Source: Patellaria atrata CBS 101060 (Eukaryota; Ascomycota; Dothideomycetes; Patellariales; Patellariaceae). Taken from it: a stretch of DNA of 64,000 bases. The notes beneath the pieces are model-generated. The model had not been told where the DNA came from and searched no databases. It saw only the letters and a program-made list of their open reading frames with translations. The position numbers and the translations under genes are program-made. The stretch spans positions 1,297,623 through 1,361,622 of the forward strand of contig MU006095.1 of NCBI GenBank assembly GCA_010093705.1. The letters run 5' to 3'. Position 1 is the first letter of the stretch. Every line of letters starts with the position of its first letter. Positions 54,241-64,000 of the stretch are shown here, in pieces.

Positions 54241-56889
54241 GATCGTTGGATCTTCCAGGTTGTAAGGTCTCCTCCCGTCGACTGCCGTCATGCAGGTGGA
54301 GGTTACGCGGCGTGGTATGCAGAAGAGTGGATGTTGTGATGGCCTAAGTTGGAATTGAGAGATTGTAAGTGAGTAGTTAGGTCTGGCGACTACTAGGGAC
54401 CGCCATTGAGTGCTTCGTGAAGAGTAGTGCTGGTGTACGGTGTACGATAGCGAGGGGAGAAAATTATACGCGGTAAAGGTGATGTCAAATTGATGCATGA
54501 CTCGCGCGTAGGCCAGACGCTTCGACGCTTTTCCATCTTCATCTCGAACTCTTGAGAACTTGAGCTGCTTCAACACAAACCTACTACGAGCCATCACCAT
54601 TTCCATTCGGGTTGTTCATCTTCTGCTTGACACAGATGGATATGCTGATGTGACGATTCCATTCCGCATAAGAGCTCCCCAAGTGTACTGTACTGTACTG
54701 TACAACGGATAACTCAATTAAGCTCCCCGCGCCTATCACCGAGACACGTTCACAACCCCATACGCGACTTCGAACGTAGTGGATATGTACCATCCCGCCG
54801 AAATAATAAATATCGGACTATACAACTTCTCTATCAATGAGTCTCTACGAGCTGTGTGTTGTAACTTTGTAAGCCTCTATATCGGCAAAGAAAAGCCCGT
54901 GAGCGGCGTAGCTCTCATCGTGTCATGGCTGCAGAGATAGCAGATATTGCAGATACAGACGGTATATTGACGGACTCGTGAATATCCCATTGCGCACCAG
55001 GCTGCCGGTACAGGCGCTCGGGGGGAAACGAAGAATTCTGCAGGCTAGGTCGGTTCCCTCATCACGTCTTCTGTTTCCAGTAGCTCCATATTTGTGTTTC
55101 TTTCTGCTCCAATCCAGTATTCACCTCATTTTCTTTTTCAGTCTATCCTCTTTGTCCGAGATCTAGGGTTTCATTTCTTAGTTCTGTTCGTTTCACATTT
55201 GTTTTTTCATCTGGCTGGTTCTCGTCTTTGCAATGTTTCCTCTTTTGTCCTGTCTTGACCCTGTATTCCGACCGTGGAGTTGGATATTTCCTTGGAACGC
55301 ACATATCACTCTCGCCATCTTTGCAACGACGTCGATAAAAGGTCCTGTACCCCTCGTCACACCGCATTACAGGAGGAAATCCATGGATATATCCGAGTAC
55401 TGTGCCGTAAGATTTACCCACTCCGGCTGGTGGCTCTTCCGCTGGACCTAGGATCGATGCCGGGTCAATCCGAACGTTACTGATAAGCATTGGACGAGAA
55501 TCCTTCAGCGTCCCGTAGGGGTACTATCATGATGCCTTGTTTACGGGGAAGCACAAACTATCTGGCGAGCCTGGTAGATCCCTACGAGTAGCTAAACATT
55601 TGAGGAAACAGGTTCTGAAAATGTCTGACCGGCCGTCTGACCCATAACTGCACTATTTGAAGCAAGGATCGGAACTGAATCTGCGTCCCCGAAAGAACTT
55701 CTTGAACATATATCCCGGGGTCACAAATAAATCTAGGGTGCCTACTCTGATTGTGCCTTGCTTCAGGTAAATGTATTTCCACTGCGGACGGATATAGTCG
55801 TCTATGGGCCTCTATAGTGTGCTCAAACAAATAGTATGTCTTTACTACCTCCTTGCCCTTTCAGTCCAAAGTTGTATAGAATTCACAAAAAGAGCTAATG
55901 TCAAGACCAGGAATCTTTTACCTTAAAACAGCATCTCCGCAAGTCTCTTTCGTACTCCAGATGCAGTGGCGTGATAGGTGGTAAACGTAACCAATACATC
56001 CACACCGAAAAGTTGCCCCTCCTGCTTCGACTATCATTGGGGAAGGTTCCTCTACTCCGCACAAGGGGGGCAATCAGTTTGCCACCGGCTGTGACAAACT
56101 ACCACACGCCTCGGCAGCTGACGCGTAGGGCTTTGCTGCTCTCCTCGACTTTTATACGTGGAAGTCTTTGTCCTGGTACCGCACGCAAACCCCTTCAAGC
56201 TCATGCGATTTTGAAGTAGTTCGTCCTCCCTTCTTACCATTTTCCGGCTTTTCTGTCTTTTCTAGGTAACATCTAGGACCTCTAAACTGACTGTGCTCTT
56301 GAAGTTCCAAAACTCAGTTGCTATTATCCCTCCTCTTCAAGTTATTCTGCAGATCATTCCCATCAAGCATTATCTTCATAAGTATTTTTTACAACATGTA
56401 TAGACACCTTGTTCAGAAACTTAATTTGTCTAGAGTTAAGCATGTTCAGCAAACTACAACATTCATGGCTGGGATGTTGCTTGAACTTTCCGTATCCTAT
56501 GTCGCTTTTGGACTCTGTCATAGAACAAACTCCTAAATTTCCACACGGACACAGCACGATCTGGATCACCTTTGCAAATTGAATGATAGCTGTAATAGAT
56601 TATACATGGTATTTACACTGTGTTACCATTAGATACTAAGTAACGACTTGTGCATTGTTCTCATACACGGCCGTAGAGCACAGTTTGACCACAGTGAACT
56701 CCCACAACATTTTGTGTACGAACTGAGCACTCGCAATTCTTCTTTAAATCTCTGTCTATGCAACAACGTCTCCGTATATTCTTCCCCATCGATTTTTCTT
56801 AATCATAACCTACACATATTTTCACAATCACCTACACAACCTCAAACATCTACATCAACACCAACAACTAAATACCTACCCTCCCAACG
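54241..56889. other. Intergenic region
   Basis: No gene supported. A 19-bp GTACTGTACTGTACTGTAC run lies at 54684-54702. A 115-codon minus-strand frame at 55143-55490 contains several Cys but resembles nothing known. The final 150 bases before 56890 are CA-rich (CTACATCAACACCAACAACT), like a fungal 5' leader. Confidence 0.45.
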
Positions 56890-57360
56890 ATGGATCAAAC
56901 TCCCCGCTCGACGATGGAACAAATGGAAGAACTATCTCGACTCTTACAAAACGCTTGGGCCCTTCCACAAGGGCAAACTCCTCACAACCGGATCACCGAA
57001 ATCCCCTTACCCCCACCGAACACACCGAGTACACAAACAACGGACGGCCTCGCTCTCGAACCCCCCTTTGCTACACTAACACTACAGCCCAACAACGATA
57101 GCAAGGCTCTCGAAACAGCTCTAAACGCGCTAACCCTAACTAGCGACAGGAACGCCTGCTATACCTACACATACATCGGGAGCTGCGGCCATGAGGACAA
57201 GCACTGTGCTCGCTGGGATATGTGTGGAGAGAGTGATTGCACCCATGATCATACGCTGATTGTTAGAGTACAGTTGCCGCATTCCTGTGAGGAGTGTCTC
57301 CAGGTTCGGATGACTCTGCGACGTGCGTATGACGGTATGTACATGGATCGAGGACAGTGA
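56890..57360 (+). CDS. Small Cys/His-rich hypothetical protein
   Basis: A single exon, 156 residues; no family recognised. The N-terminal 85 residues are polar and Pro/Thr-rich with one short helix (MEQMEELSRLLQNAW). The C-terminal 70 residues hold seven Cys (about 90, 99, 106, 112, 117, 133, 136) and five His (101, 105, 119, 121, 131), with patterns CGHEDKHC, CGESDCTHDH and HSCEEC that look like a small zinc-binding domain. No signal peptide is present, so disulphides are unlikely and metal binding is favoured (inference). The leader before the ATG is CA-rich and free of ATG for over 100 bases, and the start context CAACGATGG is good, which supports a real gene. Confidence 0.6.
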   Translation: MDQTPRSTMEQMEELSRLLQNAWALPQGQTPHNRITEIPLPPPNTPSTQTTDGLALEPPFATLTLQPNNDSKALETALNALTLTSDRNACYTYTYIGSCGHEDKHCARWDMCGESDCTHDHTLIVRVQLPHSCEECLQVRMTLRRAYDGMYMDRGQ

Positions 57361-57965
57361 GTTGAGCTCGATGTGACTTAAACTGATTGCTGGATTGTGA
57401 GTGTGGTGAGATCGTGTCATCTACTGATTGTGAAGCGTGATAATAGCATTGAAATTCCTTGGTTTCTGGGAGTAAAATGTGTACGAATGGTCATTTCCTT
57501 AGTTTTGGATGGCTGTTTGTTTTTGGGACCCCTTCATTAGAACTGGAATGAATGTTTAATGGTACTGTATACACCTACCATACTCCCGAGAACGTTTTTC
57601 TTGCTAGTCTACTATGTGTGTATGTTGCAGTTGTTCAAAGTGTTGAAGAGCTTATACCCAACTGCGTCGTACCTTACTTCCTTGGACATTGACCTGGGGT
57701 AAGTATCCAAACCCATAGAACTTAATCATCGGCCACTACAGATCTCATATCGGTAATGGGTACGTAACACAAGACTTCAGTGGCCAGAAAGTACGAAGAT
57801 GAGGCCGGAACCAATTCACTTCAATGGAATGAAAAAACGTCACACTAGAGTACAAGTGTATACAAAAGTCGCGTATAGAGTGCAATATATAATAGATAAA
57901 TTTTATCGTTTCTTTGGGTTACAATTCGCATGTGCTACGTTTTACAACGATCCTTTCCCCTCCCC

Positions 57966-58050
57966 TAAGGTCGCTCCTTCCCCCTTTCCTAAGGTCGCAC
58001 CTTTCTTCTTTCTTACGGTCACCCCTTCCCCCTTTCCTACGATCGCTCCT
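57966..58050. repeat. 24-bp minisatellite, about 3.5 copies
   Basis: Unit TAAGGTCGCTCCTTCCCCCT followed by TTCC, with divergent copies starting near 57966, 57990, 58014 and 58038. It is open in one frame as an eight-residue repeat (PxPKVAPS-like), but there is no supported gene around it. Confidence 0.7.
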
Positions 58051-58323
58051 TTCCAACCAGGACATATTAAACGTTGGACCCGCCTTCCGGCTTTATTCTT
58101 TCGGGAGGGCCTTAAATTCAACATTGACAGAAACTGCTAACGCTAAAACTGCTGTGAACATGCGGTCAAGATGGGCCATCCGTCGGTGTACTTGAATCGA
58201 TGTGCCGCACGCGAGAGGATTGAAGCCATTTTCTTTCTTGATTACATGTTATACTTTTGATCGCTTTTTCTTTTATCATTCTCTTCTTGTTAGGTGGAGG
58301 TGTGAGACCTCTAGCTAAAAAAA

Positions 58324-58420
58324 TGAGAAGAGGGAGATGTAGAACGGTATATAGTAATACTGATTGTCAAATGATATAGTTCTCTTTAGCTTTCTACATT
58401 TGGTGCCGAGAAACCGATGA
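58324..58420 (+). mobile_element. Possible LTR-retroelement fossil: purine tract, short TG..CA block and primer-site-like junction
   Basis: A purine-rich stretch (58324-58337) directly precedes a block that opens TGTAG (58338) and closes CTACA (58398), followed after two bases by TGGTGCCGAGAAACC, which resembles a tRNA primer-binding site. The order is that of an LTR flanked by internal sequence on both sides. No protein-coding part is recognisable; it looks old and broken. A miniature (TRIM-like) element is one reading; chance is another. Confidence 0.25.
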
Positions 58421-61400
58421 GTTCATACTCCGTAGAGTCGATCTCTTACCTTCACTAGAATTGTACTTATTCGCAGAATGATCCCACAAGCTCCAACGCA
58501 GCAGTACTATTAGGGGATTGAAGAATATTTGAGCAGGCGTGAACGTTTGTGATACCCAAATTTGTTACTAGCAGCGGATGGTGAAAGCATGTACTATCCC
58601 AGTACTCGCCCAGTCAAGGTCCGACGGTGATATGCTCCATCGGAAAGACAAGGTCCATTCCAATGCAGTACCAGAATATCTAACGAAATAGAGTTTGGAG
58701 ATCTAAGTATACTAATAGAATACCGAACCGGATAGCCTCTAGAGATATATCCTTAGCTCCTAATCAGTATTGAGCAGATGCTCAAGGAGATCGACCTTGA
58801 TATGACATTCCTGAATGTCTCCGTTGATCAGCAAATGCCAGAACCATTGAAAGGGGTTCTTGTGGAGCCGGCCCACGAGAGAATCCTTGTGAACTGCGTG
58901 GGATAGAGAATTTTGGGTTTAAAGGTCAAGTGTGCAAAACCTTGAATTTCCACAGTAAGTGAATATTCGCAATATTTGCTGTTGATTTGAGTAATGAAGA
59001 TAAGGCAGTGATGCTGTATGAGTCGGTGAATCGCTCCGCTCGATCTTGCAACAGGATTTGATAGTAATTGAGACGCCGGCCATGAACCCGGCATGCAAAA
59101 TCGGACCTCAAGCTGAAGTGGGGATGATCGTATCTGCCCTTCGTCACAGTGGGGATTCCCTGGTCTCGATACCCCCTTCAGACTTTCCCTTGTCTGTACG
59201 AGCAAGCCAGAGCTCTGCTTTAACTATCGGCGTATGGTAAGGGAGGATTGACTTGAGGCGCAGTCGACACGAGCAAGTTCGTGTCATCATGGTAAGGTGG
59301 AAAGCGCAATTAGAGAACGTTTTTCGTTTCACGATCGGACTGAATCAGGCATCTTTTGTTATTGCAACTACACTCCTATCCTTTGAAGGGTAATAGAGAA
59401 AGAGTCATTATAAATTTGAAGCGAGTAGCCGAGTGCATCCTTAACTTGACATGCGCAGATTATCGGGAGAATTCCTTACACCAGGGGATTGGAATATGAG
59501 GATATGTAGCGGAATGACCCGAATCAGTAAGCAACAATGGCACATTGTGAACTTAGTGTTTTATCGAACTTCTTCGCATCATCCGAGCACGTTTCTTGCG
59601 CCTTGGAAGTACGGACACGAAGTCCCAATACGGCGACTCGATCGGGCAGCGGAAGATGCCCGCTAAGGTAGCCCTGCACGTACTCGGTATTAGGCTTCCA
59701 TATTGCACATAATAATAATAGTTGATAGTAGGTAGTCATTCTGAGGCATGTCTACAAAATTTCTTGAAAATCTTTACTATTTTGGATGCGCTGAAAACAG
59801 ACCATTGCTTTACGGGCGTCCTGTTGAAATATTTTGATCCATTTTATGTCCTATTTTAGGTGAAACGTTCCAAAAGGTTGCCCAGAAAACAGTCTTTCGC
59901 CACGTCCTAAGCAGGATTCTTCAGGTTCTCTTGGAAGAAAGATACCTCGATGATTTGATAATTCAACTGGGAGAAGAAAAGCAAGAAATGTTGGATTAAG
60001 GTGCGAAGAGTGGATATTGTTAGTAACACCAGATAAACAGATCAGAAATGAGGGAATTAACATTTGACTAGTTTATGAGTTGACACTAGAGGACGTTCGT
60101 CCAAGTAAGAAATGAATAAAGTCACTGTATTGCTTAATGGTTTAAATGGCTGAGAGACTGGAATTCAACAAGATCTTGGAACAAGACGAAGCCCAACCAC
60201 GATCCTGACTCGCTAAAGAAAGCTTGATTCAGATAAGTTCCTTGATTACCATATTTTGAGCAAGAACAGCGGATAGGGCGGCGGGACATCTAAACGTTTA
60301 TACGAACAGTACAGCTTTAGCGGGGCCTCGGATCAGTCGGGCATCTGAGGTATAGACTTTGTCCTAAGTCACTTCGCAGCGAGCTGTCCATATTGGGTAA
60401 TCCTTGTAGTGTCGATACTTATCATTTGTTGGAGTCTACAGTATGCCATCAAGTGGAGAGATTTCGATCAGCAACTCACAGATGGGAATCCTCAGATCAG
60501 ATCATTCGTGTTTTATGTACCGCATTACCAACGCAGACGGGAGTGTTCCTTCTTGGAATAACTGAATGTGACCCACTCGTTATCGAGTCAAGTCAAGATG
60601 TTGGCGGTTCAGAAACGAAAGTCAATGACTCTTTCGAGTTCGACATTGGAGTGCAGGAACAAAAGCAGGCTCAGTTTAGGCTCTTTCAGCCTCCATGAAT
60701 GAAAATTATTGAAGGCGGTCTACCAGCCATCAAAGAAGACAAAAGTTGACATGCGTGAGACAATGCTGCAGAATAATGCCTGTTCAAAATGATGAAAATG
60801 CAACCAAGACTGGACGACAGAAGTTGCATGTGGCGCGAGGAGGAGGAGGAGGAGAGGTTTGAGTAGGGTGAAAGAGACGGGAGTAAAGAGGAGTAGTCAT
60901 GGAGGAGTTTTCCAATGAAGAAACATACCATTCCTCTTTAGGCCTAACGCGGCTTATTTTTGGCATGACCGTTCGTGTTCAACCATCCGTGCATATCCAT
61001 CCCGACGTCTTCGCACCAATCGTCATCACGACGGAGAACAACGATGCTACTCATGCCACTCTTCCCGCTCCCTGACAACCCGTATACCAGTACTCTAGAG
61101 GTACCTAGTTCACTATACACAAAAGTCTTACGAATGCGATGTACCCGAACCGTACTTCCTCATAGTCCGTCTCTTGAGGAGTGAGTCTGCATCCTAGCTT
61201 TCGCTCGTCATATTGCTGAACAAGGCCTACCAACGGCGTAAGGCTTTGCAGTAGCCTTCGTATTACAGTGGCATCCTGGCAATTGCCACTACCTTTCAAC
61301 ATGTAGAATATGGACTACGGCTGTGCTCGCATCGCATACCCACACCTCACACCGTACGGCAAGAAATTGCCCTAATCGATTGGAAAAGCTGACTCGAATG

Positions 61401-61724
61401 ATACGGTCACATCACGAATGTCGACAGACTCAGATCATAGTAGCTATCTAGCGAATATTGGCCGAGAATGCTCTAGCAAGATGATATCAGTTCATGGTTA
61501 TAAGTATTGCTTTCTCCACTGTCATCACTTCTCATCTCTATCAAGCAAAATCAATAAAGGAACATCTCCCCCCTTTCACATTCGCTTTTCATCTATTTCT
61601 TCAGAGAATCATTCGTTTCTTCTCTGTAAAAGTCTGTCGCTCTAGATAAAATTCTAACGACATCAATAATTACTCTCCCCTATTACACTCGCTTACCAAG
61701 GCCGCACCGACAAAATCTACCGAT

Positions 61725-63312
61725 ATGCGCACGACGATCGCAGCTCTCGCTGTGATATTCCTTAGCACAGCAAGTGCTAGTCCATATGCTGCAGTGTCGA
61801 GTAGCTTAACCCCCGTCCCGACTTCCACCGAGACTCCATATGAGCCGTACCCGACTTCCGAGACTCCATATGAGCCTTACCCGACGTCCACAGAGACTCC
61901 ATATGAGCCTAACCCGAGCTCCACAGAGACTCCGTATGAGCCTTACCCGACTTCCGAGACTCCATATGAGCCATACCCGACGTCCACAGAGACTCCATAT
62001 GAGCCGTACCCGACTTCCGAGACTCCATATGAGCCATACCCGACTTCCNNNNNNNNNNNNNNNNNNNNNNNNNNNNNNNNNNNNNNNNNNNNNNNNNNNN
62101 NNNNNNNNNNNNNNNNNNNNNNNNNNNNNNNNNNNNNNNNNNNNNNNNCCATACCCGACGTCCACAGAGACTCCATATGAGCCGTACCCGACGTCCACAG
62201 AGACTCCATATGAGCCGTACCCGACGTCCACAGAGACTCCGTATGAGCCTTACCCGAGTTCCACAGAGACTCCGTATGAGCCGTACCCGACTTCCGAGAC
62301 TCCATATGAGCCATACCCGACTTCCACAGAGACTCTTACCCCCTATCCCACGAGCACTTCCGTCCTCACAACTTATCAAACTGTAACAACATGTCCGATC
62401 ACCTATACCACAACATCGGATCATTCGACTTACGTCACTACGAAACTCACCACGAGCACGATCGTTGTTACCTCCTGCAAGTCTGGTTGCCATCATCCTC
62501 ATCCTACGGAGTACCCTCATCATGACACTACTACCAAGACCCATACTCCTCACGTTCCTGATGCTACAACCATAACCTCTTATATCCCAACAACTGTTAC
62601 CTCTATAATCACAAAATGGGTTCCTTGTTCTACTTCCGTCGGCCATGAGGGTACTTCGACTTACTACTCGACTTGGCTCACCCCAACTGTAACCACCACA
62701 CTCTATTCTACCAGCATTTCTACCTGCATCACCCTCTATCCGACCACGAAACCTCACTCTTCCGTTCCCCCAGCAGTGACGACCCCAATTGCTTCTCCCC
62801 CATATACCACCCATGTCCTTCCACCCGTGGACACCTGTCCTCCTGCCGCAACAGTTACAATCGTCAAGACTGTGACCGTTTCCTCCGGCCCTGCTCCCAC
62901 GCAACCCCCGGCTAACTGCCCTCATTGCTACGAGACTGTCACAATCACTCTTCCTGGTGATCACACCACTACAATCACCATCCCGCTCCCTCCCAAGACT
63001 GTCACCTCAACAATCAGCGGTAGCACCACAAAGAGCCACTCTACAGAGACCCCTTCTACTGAGACCCACTCGACCAAAAGCCACTCCAAGAGCCACTCCT
63101 CCAAGCCGCCAATGGGCACCGGTAGCTACTCCCATTCTAGCAGCGAAAGTCACAGCTACAGCTGGAGCCATCCGACCAGCAAGCATACCTCAACTGAGAT
63201 ACCGTACCCGACCGGCCCGACTAGCGAGTCTACATCTATTAAGACGACTCAGACGCCGTATCCCACCGGCAGCGCACCTACCTATGGCGGCTACAACGTC
63301 TACGGCTACTAG
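61725..63312 (+). CDS. Secreted Ser/Thr/Pro-rich tandem-repeat protein, interrupted by an assembly gap
   Basis: Reading runs 61725-62048, a 100-N gap (62049-62148), then 62149-63312. It opens with a signal peptide (MRTTIAALAVIFLSTASAS). A tandem array of an 11-residue unit TETPYEPYPTS, with a 10-residue variant lacking the first Thr, spans the gap: seven copies before, five full copies plus fragments after. Then comes a Thr/Ser-rich region with YPTS, TTTCPITYTTTS and pairs of Cys, resembling O-glycosylated cell-wall or surface proteins. The C-terminus is Ser/His-rich and ends YGGYNVYGY with no hydrophobic tail, so a GPI anchor is not expected. The two halves lie in different frames in these coordinates only because the N run has an arbitrary length; both gap edges fall on codon boundaries. 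The function (adhesion or wall structure) is inference. Confidence 0.82.
61821..62339 (+). repeat. 33/30-bp coding minisatellite spanning the gap
   Basis: Units ACTCCATATGAGCCGTACCC plus GACTTCCACAGAG (33 bp) alternate with a 30-bp form lacking three bases. Copies are nearly identical, which explains why assembly failed here. Confidence 0.92.
62049..62148. other. Assembly gap, 100 N
   Basis: Exactly 100 N inside the repeat array; the round number indicates a placeholder length. Confidence 0.98.
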
Positions 63313-64000
63313 TTTAATCAATGTGAAGACGTCTTTTCTTCCTTTTTTCTTAGCGAAACGTTCTGTGAGTATTTTCTTTTGGGCATAGCATAGCGCGGTT
63401 GGGTTGATTTTCACTGATACGATCCTTTTGACCCATGACAGTGCGGCGTTTATGGGTATATATTGGGCAAAATACTATATAGTGTGCACGTACTTTTGGA
63501 TGTATATTTGGGTGGTTTTCTGATTTAGAGCACTGGAATTAATATAGCTATAGACACTCCTTATGATGGGTAGGATAGATAATTAGGTATTTTTAATATA
63601 TGATTACGCTCTTTAAGTCCCTGTTCTTCAACTGCTGCATGAAAGGCGCACAGAAAGGGTGGTTTCTTTATTCTCCTCTATTTTCTTATACTTGAATGTG
63701 AGATAGTACACAAAAACAGCCGACTTCCCATTTAGGAAGGCCACGATGTCGCCCGTTTGCCACGCTAAATCTGGCAAGGATTATTTTTAGGTGATCGACC
63801 AATCGCTGATTGGTTGCGAGCCACATCACAACGCAGGAATATTGAATCAAACATCCTTCAAGAAATCAAGGCTAGAACTAGAATGAGATTATGACACGGG
63901 GTGGATATATTGATTTTCATAGTAAGCGCCGCTATCGTACAGGGTAATCTGGACTGTTGAGGCCTAATACAGTACCTTTGGTTAATGCTAGTGCCTTCTC
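63313..64000. other. 3' flank of the repeat protein
   Basis: AT-rich downstream sequence without a supported gene up to the window edge. Confidence 0.5.

Larger units (their letters stand above)
57361..61724. other. 4.4-kb gene-poor region
   Basis: Contains a 24-bp tandem repeat (57966-58050) and a short LTR-like junction near 58324-58420, both listed separately, plus a GGA run near 60836-60852. No coding gene is supported. The last 200 bases are CT-rich and probably the promoter and leader of the secreted repeat protein. Confidence 0.45.

Noticed and set aside
55143-55490. 115-codon minus-strand frame with several Cys
   Set aside because: No signal peptide, no family resemblance and no leader; left as unsupported.
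43500-57360. Secondary-metabolite gene cluster around the aminomutase-like and GFA-type genes
   Set aside because: No synthase, transporter or pathway regulator lies nearby, and the genes are separated by kilobases.
61821-62339. CRISPR-like array
   Set aside because: Units are contiguous with no unique spacers and encode a protein repeat in a eukaryote.
61909-62964. Long minus-strand frame across the repeat and gap
   Set aside because: Antisense shadow of the repeat array and the Ser/Thr-rich region; the Ns were read as coding.

Overview
The window is nuclear DNA of a filamentous ascomycete (Pezizomycotina). I infer this from short GT..AG introns of about 50-75 bp with CTAAC-like branch points, a Zn2Cys6 regulator, the ERMES subunit Mdm12, a large-subunit catalase and a secreted Ser/Thr-rich repeat protein. 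The long gene-poor stretches and frequent GTACTGTAC and TACGGAGTAC motifs would fit a leotiomycete, but that placement is only a guess. I support 16 protein genes, one cut by the left edge and one crossing a 100-N assembly gap. I recognise no tRNA, rRNA or CRISPR array.

Layout. 1-1646: 5' part of a drug/polyamine-type MFS transporter (minus). 1647-5775: empty. 5776-17914 is compact: a PA-TM-RING-type E3 ligase (minus) faces ADA3/NGG1 (plus), an unrecognised membrane protein (minus) faces mitochondrial threonyl-tRNA synthetase (plus), and a short-chain dehydrogenase (minus) faces the HPM1/METTL18 histidine methyltransferase (plus). These three head-to-head pairs have start-to-start gaps of about 450-485 bp. 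19596-21911: Zn2Cys6 regulator with a polyglutamine exon, convergent with an amidase-signature enzyme (24949-22922). 25435-26371: BAP31/Yet-type ER membrane protein (minus), divergent from DUS3 tRNA-dihydrouridine synthase (27373-29785). 31839-33155: MDM12 (minus).

From 33.2 kb onward the DNA is sparse. It holds a small Ser/Pro-rich protein with repeated RRxS motifs (40462-40902), a long imperfect inverted repeat (about 42245-42715), a large-subunit catalase with a C-terminal DJ-1/PfpI-like domain (43588-45937), a radical-SAM lysine 2,3-aminomutase-like enzyme (50632-52806) convergent with a GFA/CENP-V-fold zinc protein (54240-53239), a small Cys/His-rich protein (56890-57360), and a secreted tandem-repeat protein containing the gap (61725-63312).

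Most recognised genes are housekeeping: SAGA acetylation, organellar and cytosolic translation, tRNA modification, ER-mitochondria contacts and ubiquitination. There is no obvious biosynthetic cluster or defence system. The points most worth a second look are the eukaryotic lysine-aminomutase-like gene, the inverted repeat, the polyglutamine exon, the retainable 51-bp intron in ADA3, the run of three divergent promoters, the membrane protein with an AT-hook-like motif, and the minisatellite-encoded protein segments. All exon boundaries were set by eye from splice consensus, reading phase and family resemblance; no alignment or transcript data were available.
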